64,000 nucleotides of DNA from Siderastrea siderea. Taxonomy: Eukaryota; Cnidaria; Anthozoa; Scleractinia; Rhizangiidae. A program made the position numbers and the translations under genes. The stretch spans positions 19,756 through 83,755 of the forward strand of contig CAXIQD010000010.1 of assembly GCA_964030785.1 (NCBI GenBank). The letters are read 5' to 3'. The notes under the pieces were generated by a model. The model searched no databases, was not told the DNA's origin, and saw nothing but the letters and a program-made list of their open reading frames with translations. The stretch's first letter is position 1. Every line of letters begins with the position of its first letter. Of this stretch, positions 47,701-60,600 are shown piece by piece.

Positions 47701-50700
47701 AATCAGCTTGTAGGGGATTCCCTGGGGTTGATCTGAAGGCGGGCGGTCTGAGATGTCGATGGCAATATCCTGGAAAATAAAAGACAAATGAAGAAGGAAA
47801 AGGATAAGCTTGGGTAAATTTTGTGAGCGTTTTAAAACTAGCAGTTCCCATGGAAATGCTTAAAGTCGCCTCCACAGGAACAGACGAGAAACCTTTGTCC
47901 TGCACAAGCGAAGCAACGATTTCTTCTATTTTTTTAAAGTATTTTTTTTCACGCGCTGCAAGTAAAATCCCGCTTGCGTAACTATTGCTTGAAGGTCTTC
48001 CAGTTGTTTTCCTAAAACGTATTTAAAAGAGCGAACGCGAAACGACACTTCTGTCAATAAAACGAAAAGAAAGAACCGAGCAGCAGAGAAGTTCTGCCAC
48101 GAACTTTAAGGTAGTGACCAAAACTCGACCTGATTCTTGATAAAACATTTACGTAACAATGTACTTGACGAATTTTCGTTGCTCGCGCGCGCAACGTTTA
48201 CGAGGTAAACGTTCGATCCAAAAAATCAATTGCGGTGCGCACGCGCTAGCAACAGAATTAAAACGAGTAGTTTGTTCAATTTTGAGAAATGATGGTCTTC
48301 GTATAAGTGAATTGCAAATAACGCCAAGAATGCTTGTTGGGGCATACCTGATGGCAATTTGTTCTTGTCGTTCCCTATTTTCAATCACTGAATCCAATTT
48401 TTAAAAAAACAAAATTCTTCCCAACAAAAGTGGCCTGGAAACGATCTATACTGGGACACACTTTAACCAAATTACTCAAGTAACTTTGGTCAAAAAAGGT
48501 CGGTGAACCAACAGAACATTTCAGTGTTCTGCACCATTATGTTTAACTTTTAGTTTTAGCTTTTTAATACAAGTTTTGACTGTGTCTTTCGTTGAAGCTC
48601 GGAGCTTGATCTCAATAACTAACCTCCTCGCTGAAGCCTGGACTTTCAGCAATCATGTCAACAGTAACCTGTACGGAGCCGCCTGCTGGCACACTCCCCA
48701 CCGCTGGGTACACTGTGAACATGCCTAGCTGAAGACGGATGTTTGGTGCGCCTGTAGTCAACTCGGCTCTGCAGTGAAGACAAACAAATTGTAATTACCA
48801 AACACTAATAGAGCGGTTTTCAATTGAGTGTCGAAAGTAATTCGTGTTTTGCTTTGGTTTTGCTTTACTTCGCTCTGTGATTGGTTGAAAAATCCCGCGC
48901 CACTTTCTCGACCAATGAGGATAACCCTTTTTCAAGTGAGTTTATAATGGACATCTAATTTTATCAATGGAAAAAATAAAAAAATCAATTCACAGGAATT
49001 CACAAATAATTTTAGCCTGTGTAGCAAGCGTTTCCGTAGGTTTTTCCGCCCGTACGAGGCATTTTTCGCTTTTTGGCGCTGCGCTGCGGAAAGTCCTATA
49101 CTAAGGAAACACTTGTTACGCAGGCTAGGATAAATTGGGATTGTGTAAACCGTGGGAATCATTCATCCCACCTGAAAGCTATCTACTCCTTTACTTACCC
49201 TCTCACTGAGTCCGCTCTCTTAGGTTTTGCCGGTTTATCTGGCTGCTGTGATCGCCCTGAACTCGAGCCATCACGTGATTTAGCCCTTTTTGTAGGTGGT
49301 CCCAGTCTCTGGCGTCCTTGTGACACCGTGTTGATCATTTTGAGGACCGAGTACCGGAAGTCAAACTCACCACGGTTCTCTATCGAGAACACGCGTGTCT
49401 TCTTAGTGTTGATGAGCATGGCTCCAAAGTTGATGTCGCTGACCGGTGAGACTACGTACTTGCTGTAAACTGAGCGTACGCTGATTTTGATTGGAATGCT
49501 AGCGATCACTTCTCCACCTTCAGCTAGATGAGGCTCTACGATCTAAAATAGAGTCACTGTCTAGTTAGGAGGGGATACATGACAAAACCAAGAAGCACTG
49601 TTTAGCACTCAAAGATTTTTTCTGCAAGCAAGGCGACAAATGGGTAATACCTATGCGTGCAAGGACTATCTGCAAGTCGCAATTGGGTTTTTCACATTCA
49701 CAGGAGCCCATGACATTCCTTACCTTTCACACTCATTACATTCCACATTTTCAAGCATAATTTTGACTATATTAAATAGTGAGGCAAAAGAATCCAGCAT
49801 TATGCCGGCGTAACAATGACGAAAAAAACTGGGGACCTGAATCCTGGGCATAAGGCCGACAGAAAACTGGGCTACAGCATGAAGGAAAATTTCACTAGTT
49901 AAACCCACCTCAGCTGCATTGGAAAACGTTGCCTCATTACAAAAAAACATATTTCACGATAATCAAGTCAGAACAACGAGAGATTACATTGAAGTATTGC
50001 TCATGCATCGATATAACAGGCACGTAAGTCTCGGTAAAATTGATTTCTGTAATTTAACTGTAAAAATGAAAAGTTAAGCTTCCTATGTCTGCATTCTAAG
50101 AAGAATCGCAGCGTGCCCAAAGGCTCCCAATCATGGAATCTGGGGTGCCCAGCCCTCAAGCATTATGCAAGAAGTTAGTTGTTCTGGTCGCCCAAAGACA
50201 AAAGTTAGTAGCCTGAGGTCCCCGGGTACTGCTAGGGCATAGCCCTTATAGTGATGCCTTTAAAGTATAACGGGGAGATTTTTTAAAGCATCGAGCACAA
50301 ACACAATAACAAAAAAGTTCGAGCATAGTGCGGAAACCCTATCTACAAGCAGGCAAAAAGGAACTCAAAACGCGGGGAATACTCGGTGTTTACCTGACAC
50401 TTAAGTATGGGTTGATCCTTAATGGTAACCTCACTCTTGGATCTGAAGATGACCTGTACTTGGGTTGGGCGGTCTGTGGGTAACAGGGGACCCCTGTTGG
50501 GAATCACTGTGAACAGCTGTGCGACGTCGGAAGGCGTGCCATCTGTTGCTTCAAACGTGAAGTTGAAGTTGATTTCAAACTTGCCCTTGTTCTTCAGAGA
50601 ACATGACTGCTTTGTTTCATCCAGCACTTTGAGAACACCGAAGTCCAGACCGCCATCAGCACCTGGAGCAGACGAACAACGGGTAGACCGTAGAAAATTA

Positions 50701-53700
50701 TGGCAAAGAAGGTACAACAAGGCAGAAGGAATAACTGTCGGTTTAGTTCGTGATGTAGGTAAAATTGTCACCAGGTTAGCGAAGGTTAAACGAAAATAAC
50801 TCCCGAGTGTTTGGAGCTGGGCCAAAGTCGAGTTCGCTATATTTTCCTTCCTTTCTGGCTTTTTAGACAGTCTCGACTTCCTTCGCTTATTTCACCAAAT
50901 AGTTTGAAACTGCACCTCTAATCTGTTAATAGGACAGTTTTACAGGGCACCACACATACCTCACGCTCCACTGAGTACTGGTTCTGACCTCGTTGGGTTA
51001 TTTTAACAAACTACGTTGAAACATATCTATGTCCTTTATGACAAGTACTTCTGCGGAGCACGACACGAATTTTACTCTTTACTGAGATAAAGAACAAAAG
51101 AAAAACACACAGATACCTTTGGGAAAGCTCATGTCCAAAGCCACATCGTAAGCCTCGGCATGAACCTGAATGTTCTCTGCTTGCACAAGACCCATAATTT
51201 GTTCCACATCAGATACCTACAAACAATGAAAATAACGGTTATAAAAAAGCCAATCTTGTAAGAAGTTAACTTCTTGCCAAGACTCCCGGTTGTCGCCCCA
51301 GTCCTTTGTGGTTCTGGAAGCTATTTTCTTTGCTATATTGATGCACTAATTGCTATATTTCGAACTCTGTTTGTCTACCTCTCTTTCTTCCCCAGTGATT
51401 TTGTTACAATTTGCCATTAGTGAGTCCCTAGGACCCACCCCATGAAAAATAATGAGTCCCAGACCAAAACCAATGAGTCCCATCTATCACAAATAGCGGG
51501 CTTTGGTGAGTGAAGTGTTCTTTACTCCACATTTGCTATGACCTCATTCCCAGGGTCCTCTCGACATCAAAATACTTAACCAATCGATCACAAACAAACA
51601 CGGCGGCATTTGGAATAGATTAAGTTTATAATAATGCAAGTAAAGTCTTGTATTTTTCCCTCACAACTTACTTCTAGATATATTTTAGAGCCAACCGATA
51701 TTTTCTTTGAATTATGTTCTGTTATAGATTCTAAATTACACAAATGCTACATTTGATCGATCATGGCACGTTCGCACTTGTGCGTCCTGAAGGACGCATG
51801 CCATACATTATTTTGCGTCTTTTAGAATTTCTATAGGTCAAAGACGCAGGACGCAGGGGTAACAAAATCACTGCTTCCCACCTTATCACAAATGCTTTTT
51901 TTGCCGCCGATTGCCGTCCACTTTCCTTCTAAGTTCCCGCCCTATTGCCCCCCCCCCCCCACCCCTCCCCACCTCCAGCTAAACTCGAGATAGGCAAACA
52001 AGCGTTCTTTTTGGCGAGAAATCCAAGCTTAGCAAGCCACAACGCTGTTCCGTTTTATGGTAATATGAGAATCCTTCAACCTCTCCATTAAAAAACAAAT
52101 GGCCAAAACAGTTCCCCAAAAATATGTGCCTCGCAGAGCAGAATAACACGCACTGGGACGAACAATGGGACGAACAATAGGACTGGGACGAACAATGGCC
52201 GCGTAAAGACGCGTTTCGCGAACGGCCGCAAAACTTTCATTTTTCACCGGCTCTTTATGGCCGAAACTTGGCGGAAACTAATAGAAAAAAAAAGATTTCG
52301 TTCATCATCCTCGGAAGAATCGTCGTCACCTCCTCGCCTAACGCTAGAAAACAAGAAATCAAGAAACGAAAACTCTTCGTCAACCAACCACGAGGGTGAA
52401 GAGAACTCGCTGTCAGTGTTCGAAATGTCCGAGACCTTAGACGGGAAGCTGCAAGCGATCCTGACTAAACTTGAAAAGCTTGATGCGATAGAAAAATCGG
52501 TTAAAATCCTCCAAGAAACGCTCTCCAGAATGGACACGCGAATCCAAGCACTAGAGCTCGCGCAAGCCTCGGCGAACCGAGACATCAACGACCTCAAAGA
52601 AAGTCTAAATTCCGCGGAAGACCAATACAAGAAAACCACCGAGAGCTTTAAGGAGCACAAAGAGCAGATCTGCTTAAAACTGTCTGAACAAGAAAGCCAG
52701 CTTGAAGAAAAAATTGCAGACCTGGAAAATAAGAACCTTTATTTGGAAGCTTACTCCAGAAGAGAGAATATCAAGTTTGAAAATATCGAAGAGGAGCCCG
52801 AACCGAACGGGAGACAAGAAGACACAGAAACGGTCCTTCGTAATTTCCTAGAAACGGAGCTCGGATACAAAGACGCAAGAAGCGTAGAGATTCAGCGAGT
52901 TCATCGTCTTAACAGCAAGAAAGATGCAAAACCCAGACCAATTATCGCAAGGTTTTTACGCTACAAAGATTGCGAGCAAATTCTTGCTATGGGCCGCCGT
53001 TTAAAAGATACGGACTATAAAATGTACCAAGACTTGCCCTACGGCATCGTCGAAAGAAGACGAAAGCAGATGGAAATCTTCAAAACAGCCAGAAGAAACA
53101 ACATCCCAGCAGCTTTCAGTAAGCCGCAACCTGACAAACTTTATATAAGAGGGAGGCTATGGCCTATTGGCAAACCCTTTGACTTAAGTCTATTAAACCA
53201 CTCTAACACCATAGTCTCGCCTTAGAAGTAACTTATCAACACTTGAAATCCGCTAGCATGTCCTATCTTTTCCAAAATTAACGTAATTGTTAATTGAGTT
53301 TAGCGGTCGGGCGAACGCTGCAATACGTAGCGAATCAGGCAATTATTCATTTGCTGGATCCAGTCCGCCGAAACGCAAAGAAGTGCGTATTAAGCCCAAC
53401 TGTAGGGGCTCGTTTAATTTTTCTTTTCTTCGTGTTGTCGATGTACCCATTATATGTTTGCTGTTTTAGCTTAATTTTGGTGCTCATTTATTTTTTGGTG
53501 TTTTATGTTATTTCTTGTCGCTTTGTTTTCGCTCGCATAAAAGCCACAAGCACTTGGATACTATGCTCAAAAATTTGCATTTCAACTTATTCTCAAGGGC
53601 ATATAAGCTTAAAAACAGATAATAACAGAATTGATACACGCAAACATTCTCCTCTTCAAAGCACAATAATGTTCAAAACTAGCCATGGCAACGCCACTTA

Positions 53701-56700
53701 GATTATCATTTCTGTCAATTAACGCAAGAGGTTTGAACCAGGCGCGAAAGAGGAGACAAGTTTTTCGCTGGGCCCACAATAGTAAAGCTGATATCATATT
53801 TTTGCAAGAAACCTACTCCACGGAAAGCGTAGAAGAAATATGGAGATCAGAATGGGGTGGCAAAATCCATTACAGCCATGGATCTAGACATTCCCGGGGT
53901 GTGATGATTTTATTTAACCCAAAACTCGACTTTCAAGTAGATAATACTATCGCAGACAAAAACGGGAGATACTTGATGCTTGAAATCATTATCCACGATT
54001 CTACTTTCTTATTATGCAATGTTTACGCTCCAAATGACAATTCATCACAAAATACTTTCTTCTCCAACCTAAACAACACCCTCAAACAACACACAAACTT
54101 GCAAATTATTTTAGGCGGCGACCTCAACTGCGCACTAACACCGCTAGACAAAACCGGCGGCACCTCTATTGAAAAGAAAAAGTCAGTAATTAGAGAAATA
54201 AACAGTTTATGCAGCAATCATAAATTGCAGGATGTTTGGAGAAGCCAACATCCAAATCTATCACAATTCACGTGGCGCAATCATTCTCTAAAAATTCAAT
54301 GCCGATTAGATTATTGGCTTGTCTCTAAAAATCTTTCCTCATCTCTTCTTAAGACAGATATTACAAGCCCCACTTTCTCCGATCACTCGGCAATTAGTCT
54401 TGTTCTTCAGTCCGAGGAATATACTAAGCGCGGCCCAGGCTTCTGGAAAATAAATAACTCGCTACTAAAAGATGACAAGTTCATTTCCGAACTCAAAGCC
54501 AAAATCCCAGAGTTCCAAGCTAAACACAACTACCTTGAAGATAAAGGTCTTTACTGGGACATGCTAAAAATGGAAGTGAGGGGTTTTTGTGTCCAGTATT
54601 CGAAAAGGAAAAATAAATTCCGAAAAAACGCAGAAAAAGAACTACAAAATAAAATTGATCATTTGATGAACGTACTCAAAACAAACAGATCAAGAGAAAA
54701 CATCATAGAACTATACCGACTCCGAGCTGAACTGAATAAGATTACAGAATATAGAACAAAAGGCGCTATTGTAAGAAGCAGAATTCGTTGGCACGAAGAA
54801 GGTGAAAGAAACACTAAGTACTTCTTAAACTTAGAAAAGAGGCAACATTCTAAAACTCACATCACAAAATTAAAACACGACGGAAGGGAAATTACTGACC
54901 CAGACGAGATCTTGAGATCCCAGAGGCTCTTCTACAAAAATCTCTACACTGCTAGCCCGTGTGATGCAACGCAAAATGATATATTTTTTCTAAACGCAAA
55001 TCTGCCCAAACTTGATAAACCTGAGCAAGATAAACTTGAAAACCCCCTACGCTCTGAAGAATGTTATAATGTGCTGAAAGAGTGCGCTAAAGGAAAGTGT
55101 CCCGGTAGCGACGGCCTTTCTGTGGAATTTTATTTACACTTTTGGTCTTTGTTAGGAGAAGAAATGACACAAAGTTTCAATTATGCTTTCCAGCGGGGAC
55201 AAATGAACATAACCCAAAAGCAAGGGATCATCAAGGTAATACCGAAAAAGAAAAAAGACAAATCCTATCTTGAAAATTGGAGACCTCTCACTTTACTTAA
55301 TGTTGATTATAAGATTGCAACTAAAACCATGGCTCATAGAATTGCTACAGTTCTCCCTAAACTTATAAATGAAGATCAAACTGGTTACGTGAAAGGTCGC
55401 TATATCGGTCAAAACATCAGGCTCATCCAAGATATTATGAAAGTAACAGAGTCAGAAAACATACCTGGCATAGCATTATTTATCGACTTTAAAAAAGCAT
55501 TCGATACACTTGATTGGAACTTCGTATTCAAGACACTAGAAGCGTTTAATTTCGGTCCTGAAATTCAACAATGGATTAAAACCTTTTACACAAACTGTTC
55601 CAGTTGTGTCATGAACAACGGATATGCCTCCGAGTTCTTCAAAATCGAACGTGGCGTACGGCAGGGATGCCCGCTTTCCGGCGCACTTTTTGTACTTTGC
55701 GCAGAAATATTAGCTAATGCAATTCGACAAGACAAAACCATTAATGGAATTATAGTTTTTGACAAAGAATTTAAAGTTTCACAATACGCAGACGACACAA
55801 CCGCCTTTGTTGCTGACCTTCAGTCAGCTGAAAATCTCTTCAAATTGCTTCACGCCTTCCAGAAATGTTCTGGTCTCGAAATAAACACAACCAAAACTGA
55901 AGGAATGTGGTTAGGCGCGAATCGAAATAAAAAGACTAAACACTTTGACATTGCATGGCCATCGGAACCAGTTTTCGCACTTGGAATTCACTTCACGTAT
56001 AGCGACGAAGTCTCCCATCAAAAAAATTTCGAACAAAAGCTCACTTCCATGAAAAATCTACTAAACATATGGTATCCAAGGAACCTCTCGTTATACGGTC
56101 GTATAACCATTCTAAAAACTCTTGCGCTGTCAAAACTTATCTACAACACTTCTATGCTATCGTTTCCACATTCTTTTGTCAAAACGGTTAATCAGACTAT
56201 CAAATCTTTCATCTGGAGAAAAACAGCGAAAATCAAACATACTGCTATGATAGGTCCAAAGGAGAAAGGAGGTCTTAATATGCCTGACTTTGATATCATT
56301 AACAATTCTCTCAAAGTCACATGGATTAAGCGACTAAATGATAGTCCGCACAACGCTAGTTGGAGTCACATTCCTCTAGCATACCTAAACAACGTGGGCG
56401 GCCGATTTCTTTTTGAATGCAACTATGAAATGAAGTCTCTGAAAGTAAACATACCGCTGAACTTTTACAAAGAAGCCTTAGAAGCATGGCAAAAACTAAT
56501 TGTTTCTACTCCCGAATCCAAAGAGCAAATACTAGAGGAAATCATATGGAATAACAGGTTCATTACAATTGACGGATCCTCAGTTTACTATAAACAGTGG
56601 CATGAAGCTGGTGTCACTAAAATCGGTGACATCTTCAAAGAGGACTCTTTCTTAACCTTTAACGATTTTGCATCTACGTTTCAGATAAAGACTAACTTTT

Positions 56701-57578
56701 TAAAGTATTATGGCCTTTGCCACGCAATCCCTAAAAAATGGATCAATCATTTAAAAGGAAAAGGCGAACTTATAACAAACTCTTTAATTCACGGCACAAC
56801 TAAGTTATCACTAAATAAAATTTCTTGCAAAGTTGCGAGCCAGATGTTCGTAAAAATGAAATTTGAAAAACCCACGGCTGAAAAGAGGATGACACAGGCT
56901 AATTTCGATGAAGAAACAATACGACTTACGTATAGCATTCCCTTTAAAGTCACTAAAGACATCAGACTCACTATTTTACAGTTCAAGATTATCCATCACA
57001 TTTTACCCACTAATGCCACTCTTTTTAGGGACTCACTTATTCAACACGAGAAATGCCATCTTTGCAACGAGAAACAAACCTTGATACACCTTTTTGTAAC
57101 ATGCTCTTTTGTACAAACCTTTTGGACCCAGTTTGCTCTCTGGTGGAACAGAAAGCACTTAGACTCAATCACCCTATCAGAACAGAATATAATCTATGGA
57201 TTCACTCAAGATCTTCCTCGTCGCCTTGGTTTGAACCTCTGTTTAATCATCGCCAAATATTATATTTATACTGCGTCACGAAGAGAAGAGGATTATATCT
57301 GGGAAGCTTTTTTTGCTATACTTAAAAGCCACCTTGAAATTGAAAAACATAAATCCAAATCACAAATAAGTATTTGAGCCTCCTTTTGTTTGGCTGCCCG
57401 TCTTGTTAATTTTTTTTTTCTCGTCTCTATTTCTTTCTATTTTTTTTTCTGTTATTTGCTTATTTCAGTATCGCAGTATCGCACAAGTAATGTAGCCTTA
57501 CTATGTATATGTAGTGTATAGCATCAGTCTGTAATCGTAGCTTTAGTCTGTTAAAATGTCTCGTAAATTTTGTAAGCA

Positions 57579-57610
<32 letters not shown>

Positions 57611-60600
57611 TAACACGCACCTCCAATCTGACAATCTTCTTAATGTTCGTAGGTCTTACAGCCCTAAAATGCATCTGCAGCGCAAACTCTGACTTGGCTT
57701 CTATAACGCCATGCTCTGTTGTCAGCGAGAAGTCATCTCCCAAGTTATCCATTCCATTCACACGCCACGCCACGGGCAGCAGTGTGCTGTTACGCAGGAA
57801 TATCGTCTTCGTGTCCTTCCTACAAGTAAACGATACACACTAGTGAAAACTGGAAACCCTTACTATAATCAGGGCCACTGGATAACAGGAGACCGGTAGG
57901 CCATGGCACACAGGAACAAGTATGGCCGTCTTATTTTAGGTTCCAAACGTTTAAGCTTTGGGCTAAATGGAATTTTTCTTAGATAGCAGCCTTGATAATA
58001 ACGCACACTAGCTGGGAGAGTTTATTTAACGATACACAATAAGTTTCACTAGGATCCAAAGCTTGAGTTTTTTTACAAGCGATAACAAAGTAACCTTGAT
58101 TAAACGTTCGCTATATGATTCGTTGAAAGCATGTTTAAGCGGTTAATTTTTGATGGATCACTTTCTAAAGGAAATAGGAAACGTTTCCTCTGTGCTTCTA
58201 TGGAATAAACAGAAAAACCCGTAATAAGTTACGGAGAGCTTGAAGCAACAGTGGAAAGGCTCCCCTAAGGCTCTTGGTACCATGACACCATGTACTATAC
58301 AAACCTGTGCAGCAGAACTCTGTCAAACTGCAGCTGTTTCCGATCTAACTCCAGTTCTGGACGAACACCATGGCACGAGATCTTAAACACAATTGGTTCA
58401 GGATTCTCGCGTATACAGCAAACAACGGCGTCTTCAAAGAAGCCAGGAGTTTTGGGATACGCCCACAGGGTGAGGTCCTGCCAGAAATCGAGAGGGAGAG
58501 ATACTCTCGTAAGCGAGCAATCCTTGGTATCACAAATCCATCTCTTACGGAAGATGGTCGCGTTAGTTAAAACGGACTTTTCATCAAGATGGTTACTAAG
58601 TTGCGATGTTCGCTGACGAGGAATTATACATACAGTGTTTCATCAGCTGAGAACTTATTTCAACAGGATTTGCTTAAGATGGTCACCGAAAGGGAGAAGT
58701 ACGCTTTCAGGAGATTCTAATAACACTGTTTGGCTGACATCTGATTCAGACTGGATTTCATGAAGAGAGATTCTAAATGACAACCAACTAATTCAAACGA
58801 GATTTCAGAGAGAGAATCACTCAGCTTGTGAGAATTCTAAATGAACGAAAACTGTTTAAAAACACAACACGATCAGGGAATACAATGCAATTGCTGACAA
58901 GAAACTCGATTTGGACGAGAATTGAATCAAACAGGATTATCTTACAAAGAGGGTCACTGCTTGCTTATGAGAAATTCTAAATGGACAAGAATTGGTTCAA
59001 ACGGGATTTTACAACGAGAGGCTTAAGGAAGATGGTCGTTTACATGACTAGTGACTGATTGACTGACTGACCGAGAATTGATTCAAACGGGATTTCACAA
59101 CGAGAGGCGTGAGGAAGATGGTCGTTTACATGACTAGTGACTGATTGACTGAACGAGAATTGATTCAAACGGGATCTCACGACGGATGGCTTAAGGGAGA
59201 TGGTCGTTTACATGAGTAGTGACTGATTGACTCTAACTGACCTGACTCTCTCCTGGCTTAAGCCTCATGTTTGGTGGATCAAGGATGAAAGTAGCAGCAG
59301 TACTGTCGTGTTGGAAACAGAAGCTGATGTCCGCGTCCAGAGGAGATGTGTTACTTATAACGATCTTCTCCATGTTCTCAGGATACTTGCCTTCCTTGTA
59401 TCGATCTCGAGTCTTTCCTATTAAAATCCGAACGATTAGTAAGCATTTGTTAGTTGCACTATGGCCTACAGTGCACAGAAGTGTTTCTTGGGAAGCGATT
59501 GCTAGAAATGTTCGAGTGTTTGGATAAGCTGCCAAGGAAACCACTCACGTAGAATAAACAGAACACAACAACATGACGGTGCAGTAGACTTCTACAACCT
59601 CAAAACGAATATCTCGTTTTTCTTGAATACTGTTCTACGGTATTATATTTCTGGCTATCTCGAACCTCATGCTAATTTGAAGCGCTTGGTTATAATGGCT
59701 GAACTCTTTTGTTTTGTTTGTTTTTTGTTTGTTTGTTTGTTTGTTTGTTTTTCATTACAGAAGTCCAAAGAGAAGGGAAAGAGCAGTCACTGCAAACAGA
59801 AAGGTAAATTTAAGAAATGTGACAGTGATTTATCGCAAAACCGGTGCCCTAACACCTTTAAAAGGTTAACTAGATATTCGGTAAAATTTTGCTTACCTAC
59901 CCGCTAACAAACCCACCATATCATATCCACTTTAGTTTTCTCTGAACCTGACATGTCCCCCAACCCCTATCACTTTTTATTTGCCAACATAAACTTACCA
60001 CAAAGCAACGGTCCAAATTCGAAGGTCTCGCTACTCAGTACGTATTTCTTGTGCACGATCTCTTCCGGTTTGCGGTACTTCCGGCGGTGAGGGAAAACCA
60101 CACGAGGCTCGCGGCTTATGGCGGGAAAAGCGCACACACCACGGCAAAACAGCTGATAACGACGGCGGGTTCCCATGATCTCAAAGTTCAGAGTTTGATC
60201 GAACTGGCCAAGCTCCTCTGACCGGAAACGAACACGCAACGTGACTGAGTCATTGGCGGGAATCACCCAACGGTGGTTAACTAGCTGAGGGGTACTGGGT
60301 GCTAGTGTGTCACTGTGTCGCAGAGAAGAAGTGATATTAGAATGTGTGTTAACGCATGAAAACCACACACTAGTAACTTGATTAAATTACATATGCATGT
60401 GTTTTGCAAAAGCATAAACTGCTAATTGCTAATTAGTGTTTTTCCTCTATTTATTGCACTTTGCATCAAAATTATATTATTTATCCCCCTAATATTCTTG
60501 GCAGCCACTAATATTATTAGCCCATGCATGCCTATGCCCTTTTAACCAACCAACTTCACGTGAAGCCACCTTTATATACCTGTAAGTACTTGGCTTGCAG

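Larger units (their letters stand above)
52154..57606 (+). mobile_element. Full-length intact L1-superfamily LINE in a HYDIN intron
   Basis: A ~100-bp 5' UTR with GGGACGAACAAT repeats, an open ORF1, a 459-bp spacer, an open ORF2, a ~200-bp 3' UTR and a pure tail of about 26 A. It is flanked by a perfect 14-bp target-site duplication. It lies antisense to HYDIN. Intact frames, the perfect duplication and the undecayed tail point to a recent insertion of an element that may still be active. Clade by architecture is L1/Tx1-like (APE endonuclease, RT, C-terminal CCHC, separate coiled-coil ORF1). Confidence 0.95.
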
